Source: Cylicocyclus nassatus (Eukaryota; Nematoda; Chromadorea; Rhabditida; Strongylidae). Taken from it: a DNA stretch of 64,000 nucleotides. The translations under genes were made by a program, and so were the position numbers. This document shows, one piece after another, positions 58,010 to 64,000 of the stretch. The notes under the pieces are model-generated. The model was not told the origin of the DNA and ran no database searches. It saw only the letters and a program-made list of their open reading frames with translations. How positions within the stretch are numbered: position 1 is the first letter of the stretch; every line of letters begins with the position of its first letter. The stretch is from the NCBI GenBank assembly GCA_958299035.1, contig CATQJL010000305.1, positions 68,106,792 through 68,170,791 on the forward strand, in the 5' to 3' direction.

Positions 58010-58900
58010 CAATTCGGGTGAAACGCAATGCTAGGTTTGCTTATGTTAGAAAAAGATCCCTTGCGAAACACATGTTCAGGCAAACTTTATCATCGGCATT
58101 ATAAGCTGAAAACTCAGCTAGATGCGACCACATTAGGCCCCTTTGATTCGTTTTTGAGTTGGCTTGAAACAAAAAGTATGATAAAGTTACGGAACATCAA
58201 TCAGAGATTTAGGAGTTATAATCAATTCCAAATTGAGGTCAGATTTACAGAACATCCGTCACCTCTCGAGCATTTTCCATTTTATTTACAATTTTCCGAA
58301 ACATCGAAACTGCCGACCTAAAATTTCTGTTGAAACTTTACAAAGCTCTTGTTAATCCTGTGCTTAAATATACAAGCCAATTATAGAACCCCTCCTTGAA
58401 GAAATACATCCGAGCCTTGAAAACGTCCAGAAAACCTTAACAAGACTACAATTTCTTCATTGTTTTCCCAGCTGCGCATATCCTCAATCACTGTCAACTT
58501 ACGAACAGCGTTTAAATGCACTCAATTTTTGACTTTCATATCGTAGAGCTGTGCAAAATCTTGCATTAGCTTTCATGATTTTCAGAGGTGAAACGGAACT
58601 GAAGCTCTCCAAATACTGGGTATTTAAACCCGAAGAACTAATACATTTTCTATCTATTCAGCTTACACAAATGGAAAGAATTTCAAGTTTTGCATAAACA
58701 GGAATTTTTTGCCTACACGTCAAGAATGTTGGAGCATTTATTACATGACTTTTGATTTGTACTAAGAGTAAATCTTTCGAACGTGGGATCAGAAAGAAAA
58801 GATCAAAAAACTTTTCTACAGGTTTTACATAACTTTTATCACTACTATCATAGACATCTCCGCAACGAAGAAGAATGGATAGTCCTTCGAATGTAAACTA
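58010..58900 (+). mobile_element. CR1/Jockey-type LINE remnant, 3' end of ORF2
   Basis: Across shifting frames the plus strand reads like the region after the polymerase in nematode CR1/Jockey LINEs: LLKLYKALVNPVLKYTS near 58325-58375, then YPQSLSTYEQRLNAL-like near 58475-58520, then a RRAVQNLALAFMIFRGETEL-like stretch near 58540-58600. Many stops and frameshifts. No polymerase motif remains. Confidence 0.6.
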
Positions 58901-59559
58901 TCGGTGCGGCTTTGAAAACTGGATTATCATTTTCTTTTATTTATAACAACTATCTTTTGCGAAGAATTTACAAGATACATGTTTCTAATCCATAAGAACC
59001 TCTTCACTATGAAAACTGCCTCAGTAGCTACCCATTTCGGTTTACGTCTAGTGGGTTTTTGAATCTGCTACATACATCGTTTGCACGATATGACTTGCCC
59101 AATCTTCCTATGTTGGACTACCATTTATCATCTTCTCAATGTTTTCTACTTCAATACATTCTTCATCTAGCGTATCGACATACTGGAACCTCTTTAATCG
59201 CTTTATCATTTAAACTACACTGGCTCTGAAGAAGACGATACATTGATTATTACTGTCTTTGAGAGGAAAATACAAAGTCTCTTCAATCTCTAGTCTTCCA
59301 TCTCATCTCGTTCTATCCCTCTTTCGCTCATCATTCCATGATTATCCTTTGTCCTACCACCACCTAATACAAACTCATTGAATCCACATTTTCTTTTACA
59401 AAATTTTCTTCGGTAATGCCTACTCGGCAAATCTTTAGTGCTTTTTGATGTTTCTTTTTTCTTGAAAAGCCAGCTAGATCTGAACTAAATCTGATAAAAA
59501 TTCATCGTCTTTTGATTTCGTCTCCTGTCAATGGACATCATTCTGTTTTTGATTCATGC
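58901..59559. other. No gene seen
   Basis: T-rich sequence, possibly the decayed 3' part of the LINE remnant. Confidence 0.4.
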
Positions 59560-59943
59560 CCCCTGTTTTTGAGGCCTCAACCCCTCATGGTCCTCTGCCT
59601 CAACGTGGCGAGGGGGTGCCCCTGGGTGTAACAAGAAGGTTCGGAATGACGCGTCAACTCAGCTAAAGCAGATCACCCCAGCTCCTCATGTCAGGGTCCG
59701 TTGCCACCTAACTGACAACGCCGGTCCAGTCGCGAGGAGGCAAAAACCGTCAGTGTCACTAAGGAGCGGCGACTACTCCGACACACCCCAGAATGCTCCA
59801 GCCCGGCTATCTTGGGTACTGACGGGAAATTTTAAACCTTTGTCAACTTTGAATCAATCGCCCCAGTACTCTGCACACCGTGTTCGTCTACCGCTTGGGA
59901 CGTCAGATGGCAGCACGGCCTGTGAGGAGCAAAGAAATCTCAG

Positions 59944-60700
59944 GTGCAAAAGCGAGACGTCAATAAAGAACTTTTCGGCTACAAAACGGATACGACAAAA
60001 AATGAAGGCTCTTTTCGACTTTGCACTTACAATGCAAGGACGTTATCTTCAGTCCAAGAGCTTTATGTTCTCACAGACGCCGCAACTCGCATCAAATGCG
60101 ATGTAATTGCACTACAGGAAACCAAGAACAGAAGCTCGGCCACACTCAAAAGGAAGGATGGAACCCTTGTCATACTAGGAGAGAAGGTTCCCACACGGAA
60201 CGTCGGAGGAGTGGGCTTTGTTGTGCACCCATCCGTTAGCCACCTCGTCGACTCTTATGAGATTCTGTCACCACGTCTAGCAGTTTTTCTACTTGCCGCT
60301 CCGCGTCAGAGAAAGATGAGCATCATCAACTTTTACTGACCTACAGTGCAGCAGATGAAAACGAACTTGACAAGTTTTACGAAGAGCTTGAAGACGCCAT
60401 TTACAAGGAGAAGTCATTCTACAAGTTCATCGTCGGCGACTTCAACGCAAGGATAGGACAGGCACAAGTCCGAGAAGATGACAGAATTGGGAAATTTGGT
60501 CTAGGAAGTCGAAAACAAGAATGGAGACAGACTCGTCGGACTCATCGCAGCGGCTCGACTATTTCATGCAGATTCTTTTTTCCAAAAGAATGAACATCGC
60601 CGTTGGACATGGGAGTCACCGAATGGCACGGCACATGCGGAAATCGATCATATTCTCGTCAATGGGAGATGGGGTTTGGTCGATGTTGGAGTGGTCCCGT
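59944..60700 (+). pseudogene. RTE apurinic-like endonuclease domain
   Basis: Motifs of the APE-type endonuclease (QET, GDFNAR, DHIL) are all present but spread over three frames, with a stop at 60337-60339. The catalytic His/Asp motifs themselves look intact. Confidence 0.85.
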
Positions 60701-61299
60701 CGTTCTGCACAGGCTCACCACCGATTACTTCGAGCGAAGATTCGTATCAATCAGAGAATGGAAAGAAAATCTTCCCATCACTCGAAGCTCAGAAGAGAGG
60801 CCGTGTTCGACGAGTGCATTCTCGAGAACGCCATTGCCAGATTCGATTGGAAGGAATGCCATGATCCAACAGAAGATCTAGGAAAGCTGATCGAAGGACT
60901 GCGCAGCTGTGTTGAGCAGGCAATTCTCACGTAGAAAGAGGTAGTGGACGATTGACGACAACACCAAGAAGCTTCTACAGAAAAGGAGAAGCCTGCATGC
61001 AGATCCAAATACACAACACCTGGAGCACGGGCTGATCAACAACATTTGCAGGAAAGCCTGCGAGAGGATCTGAAACGATATCGACAGATGAAACTACTCA
61101 AAGCAGCGCAGAACAGGAAAAAATTGAAAGAATCTCGAAAAGATCTACGCGAACACGAACTACCGATACAAGCTCTACTGAGCAAAGACGGAAGATTAGT
61201 AAACTCTCGGCGTGAAGCGATAACGGAAGATTTCTACAACGAGCTCTTTTTGTCCAAGGCGCCAGTACCAGATCCTGCCATTCTCACTGGAGAAACAAC

Positions 61300-62300
61300 C
61301 GTCAAGGATCCTCCCTTCAGAAATAAGAGCAGCCATGGCGTGCATAAAACCAGGCACAGCTCCTGGTCCAGATGGAATCACCTCTAATTTGTTGAGAGCC
61401 GGCGGTCACAAGCTGCACAGTCTACTGGCAACTCATATGACAGATTGCTTGAAGAAGGAAAGGATACCAACCAGTGGAAGACATCTCGCACGATTCTCCT
61501 ATACAAGAAAGGCGAGAGAGAAGACCTGAAAGAATTACCGACCAATCAGCTTGTTAAGCGTGCTTTACAAGTTATTCACAAAGATCATAATGTCGCGTAC
61601 CTCGATGACGTTGGATGAAGCACAACCATCTGAACAGGCCGTATTCCGTAGAGGATTCAGCTGCATCGATCACATCCAAGCCGCCACAAGGGTCGTAGAG
61701 GTCTGTCGGGAGTACAAACTGCTCCTGGTCCTCACCTTTTTCGACTACGAAAAGGCTTTCGACAGTGTGAAAATCAACGCCGTTCTAAGAGCTTTGATCG
61801 ACCAAAGAGTCGACCCCACCTACATAGGAACAATAGCGGACTGCAATACAGGATGCACCACAACGATACGCTGTTTGACCAACCGCTCCACATCCATGTT
61901 GGAAAAGGAGTCCGTCAAGGCGATACTTGTCGCCAAAGCTTTGTACTGCCGCACTGCAATGGTGTATGCAGTCACTCGATTGGGATGAAAAGTGGAGGAT
62001 ACGAGTGGATGGACAATACCTTTCGAATCTCCGTTTCGCGGACGATATCGCTCTATTCTCGAAATCCGTTAGCGATGCCGAAGAGATGTTGAACGAGTTA
62101 AATGAAAGCGGGAGAAGGATAGGGCTCAGAATCAATCGGATGAAGATGCAGTTCATGAGGAACAACTGGTGCAGCGAAGACCAATTACACTTGGATGGAT
62201 CACCGGTAGAGGAGACCACATCCTACGTTTACCTGGGGCGCACAATCAACATGAACAACGATATGAAGGACGAACTTAGCAGAAGACAGAGAGCATGGGG
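61300..62300 (+). pseudogene. RTE reverse transcriptase domain
   Basis: Palm and finger motifs follow the standard order; the catalytic FADD is intact (about 62034-62045). Two frameshifts lie near 61530 and 61900. Confidence 0.87.
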
Positions 62301-62878
62301 TTGTTTCATACTGCCGCACTGACTGCAGCAGTCTGCACTGACCGCAGCAGACTGCAGCAGACTGCAGCTGAGTGCACTGACTGCAGCAGACTGCAGCAGA
62401 CTGCAGCTGACCGCACTGACCGCAACGACCGCAGCGGCTGTAGCATGCAGGCGGAGATGATAAATAGTTGTGGTTTGAACAAACAACAACAATACATACG
62501 CAAAAGCAAAAGACAGCACGGTTTAGAATGTTACAAAACAGGTATATGCAATGATAGGAGGAATTAGAACAAATACGAACATCCAAAGAAAACTATCGCC
62601 AAAATTTGATTAGAAAGAATTCTAATGGAACTTGTGATCTTCTTATGCGTAAATCACGCTGTTTTGGTAATTGCGGTTGTTTTCTTTTGAGAAAAGAAGC
62701 TGCGACCGGTGCGGTCAGTGCGGTCAGCTGCAGTCAGCTGCAGTCTGCTGCAGTCTGCTGCAGTCTGCTGCAGTCAGTGCAGTTAGCTGCAGTCTGCTGC
62801 AGTCTGCTGCAGTCAGTGCAGTTAGCTGCAGTCTGCTGCAGTCTGCTGCAGTCAGTGCGGCAGTCTGAAACAACCCAT
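62298..62878. mobile_element. Fold-back element with CTGCAG-type repeat arms inserted in the RTE
   Basis: GGGTTGTTTCATACTGCCGC at the left is repeated inverted at the right (GCGGCAGTCTGAAACAACCC). Each arm is an array of CTGCAGCAGACTGCAG/CTGACTGCAG units; the right arm is three near-identical 45-bp blocks. The 250-bp centre is unique. Removing it rejoins the RTE frame (RRQRAW, then AFGPLREATDH). The target duplication is not clear, perhaps GCAT. Confidence 0.85.
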
Positions 62879-63467
62879 GGGTAGCATTCGGACCACTGAG
62901 AGAGGCCACAGACCATATTGTTGACTCGGACCTACGTGCTCACCCTTTTCGATGCTACAGTTCTTCCAGCCCTGTGTTAGCAGGCCGAAACCTGGGCTGA
63001 CACTTCAACAACTACGAAGGCGCTACAAACAACGCACAGGGGGCTTGAGAGGAAGCTGAAGATAACAAAGTTTAGACAGTATAGACCCCGGATTCGGAGC
63101 TCTGACCTTAGGCAAATTTCGCGTCCACAAGATCCAGCAGAGTATGTATCGAAGAACAAACATAGGTGGGCCGGACATATAATGAGGAGAGAAGACGACA
63201 GATGGACGAAAAGAACACTGGAATGGATTCCAAGAGCTTCTAAACGTCCACGTGGTAGACCACCGAAGAGACGGTGCGACGTATTTGTTGACCGCGTAAA
63301 CCAGCTGCGTCAGCAGTTGGAATCTAATTCAGGACCAATCAGCAATCGCAGACACGTACCAAGACGTTCATGGATGACGATTGACCGAAACCGCAACGAA
63401 TGGTCAAAAGTTGGGGCCCGCACGACGAGCGAGGACGGGCTATTTAAGTAATCTAAGTAAGTAAGTT

Positions 63468-64000
63468 TTTGAAGCACGCCTTACAGCGTATAAATAATTA
63501 ATAATAATCAAATAAAAAGTGAATAGGAAGTTTTCGTCTTGCTTTCGCAAAAGCCCCTATTAAAAACTCTTGAAAAGCAATTAGAGGCTAGATTCACACA
63601 AAAGCGGTTGCTCATACTATATTGGTAGGCTCTAGTCATGGAAGGTGCTCGGCCGCCGCGTCAACACCCACGTTTCAAGAGGGGCGAACGCAGCAGTCAA
63701 GCATCTTTCATGATTATAAGCCAAAATTCAACGAATCATCCTTTTTCGTTGAGGTTTGGCTCATAAAATGTCTCCTCTCTGGGTAGAGGACTATGGCCCG
63801 TAGTCAACCCCCATCAGGGCATCTCTCTTGAAGCGGACCGGAGTTGATCTCATCGCGCCTCAGCACATTGCCATGGGAGCGATTGATTTCGAGCAGATCA
63901 CTTACCGGACGATCGCATTTTCAACGGTGGAACGTTCCTGTCTTTTGTGCGTTACTAGTCGAATGGATAAGACTAATGCGTTTCAAGCGGTATAGCCGTG
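63468..64000. other. No gene seen
   Basis: Downstream of the RTE. GC content rises towards the right edge, but no open frame of note or repeat match was found. Confidence 0.4.

Larger units (their letters stand above)
59560..63467 (+). mobile_element. RTE-type non-LTR retrotransposon, near full length, inactivated
   Basis: The GC-rich start (CTCAACGTGGCGAGGGGGTG near 59600) is typical of RTE 5' ends; the element finishes in short GTAAGTAAG-like repeats near 63465. Endonuclease: [19 protein letters not shown] (59944-60339), [10 protein letters not shown] (about 60430-60460), AEIDHILVNGRW. Reverse transcriptase: APGPDGI, FRRGFSCIDHIQ, DYEKAFDSV, VRQGDT and LRFADDIALF (about 62027-62060). C-terminal RKRPRGRPP-like tail at 63240-63280. 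A TGA interrupts the endonuclease at 60337-60339 and there are several frameshifts. A 0.58-kb insertion splits it at about 62298. Without it the length is about 3.3 kb, the usual RTE size. Confidence 0.92.

Noticed and set aside
62229..62909. Frames of repeated C-S-Q-L-Q-S-A-A-V residues on both strands
   Set aside because: Come from the CTGCAG arrays of the fold-back inserted in the RTE.

Overview
The window is eukaryotic, AT-rich, intron-bearing DNA from an animal, most likely a clade V (strongylid-type) nematode. Visible reasons: short introns with TTNCAG/TTTAG acceptors, a likely spliced-leader acceptor just upstream of a start codon, a nematode-style serpentine receptor, two genes of the F37C4.5 type (DUF4140/DUF4139), and a dense load of RTE, Ty3/Gypsy, hAT, mariner, piggyBac-like and Helitron-like repeats. 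Genus is inference only.

Layout. 1-4.1 kb: a dead Ty3/Gypsy element (minus strand, runs off the left edge) with a hAT-type MITE inside it. 4.3-6.6 kb: a TA-flanked mariner-type MITE, a decayed relative and a 0.3-kb tandem duplication. 10.6 and 15.4-15.9 kb: two small TATA-box genes (minus) for related secreted or membrane-anchored proteins, separated by a 1.2-kb Helitron-like element with expanded internal repeats. 16-20.6 kb: several palindromic elements, the largest a 1.85-kb hAT-type fold-back with a perfect 8-bp target duplication. 22.0-25.8 kb (plus): a complete five-exon gene for peroxisomal membrane protein 4 (PXMP4/PMP24), with transposons in introns 1 and 3. 27.0-38.0 kb (minus): two complete tandem DUF4140/DUF4139 paralogues (15 and 14 exons) in convergent orientation to PXMP4. 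42.1-43.5 kb (plus): a possible membrane-protein 3' end, then a three-exon gene for a Q/Y/G-rich and proline-rich protein.

44.05-47.84 kb: a 3.8-kb near-palindrome with TA flanks. One arm carries a Helitron-like insertion and the other arm keeps the empty site. 48.2-51.4 kb: another Helitron-like element, small palindromes and a diverged tandem repeat. 53.2-55.5 kb (minus): the last four exons of a serpentine (7TM) receptor, whose largest intron holds two abutting TTAA-type MITEs. 57.0-58.9 kb: MITE-like palindromes and a CR1/Jockey-like LINE 3' remnant. 59.6-63.5 kb: a frameshifted RTE retrotransposon split by a fold-back element made of CTGCAG-type repeats.

The host genes do not form an evident pathway. 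PXMP4 is peroxisomal; the DUF4139 pair is an uncharacterised, locally duplicated family. Gene models rest on splice-site and reading-phase consistency done by eye; transposon families were assigned from terminal repeats, target duplications and conserved motifs. No database search was possible.
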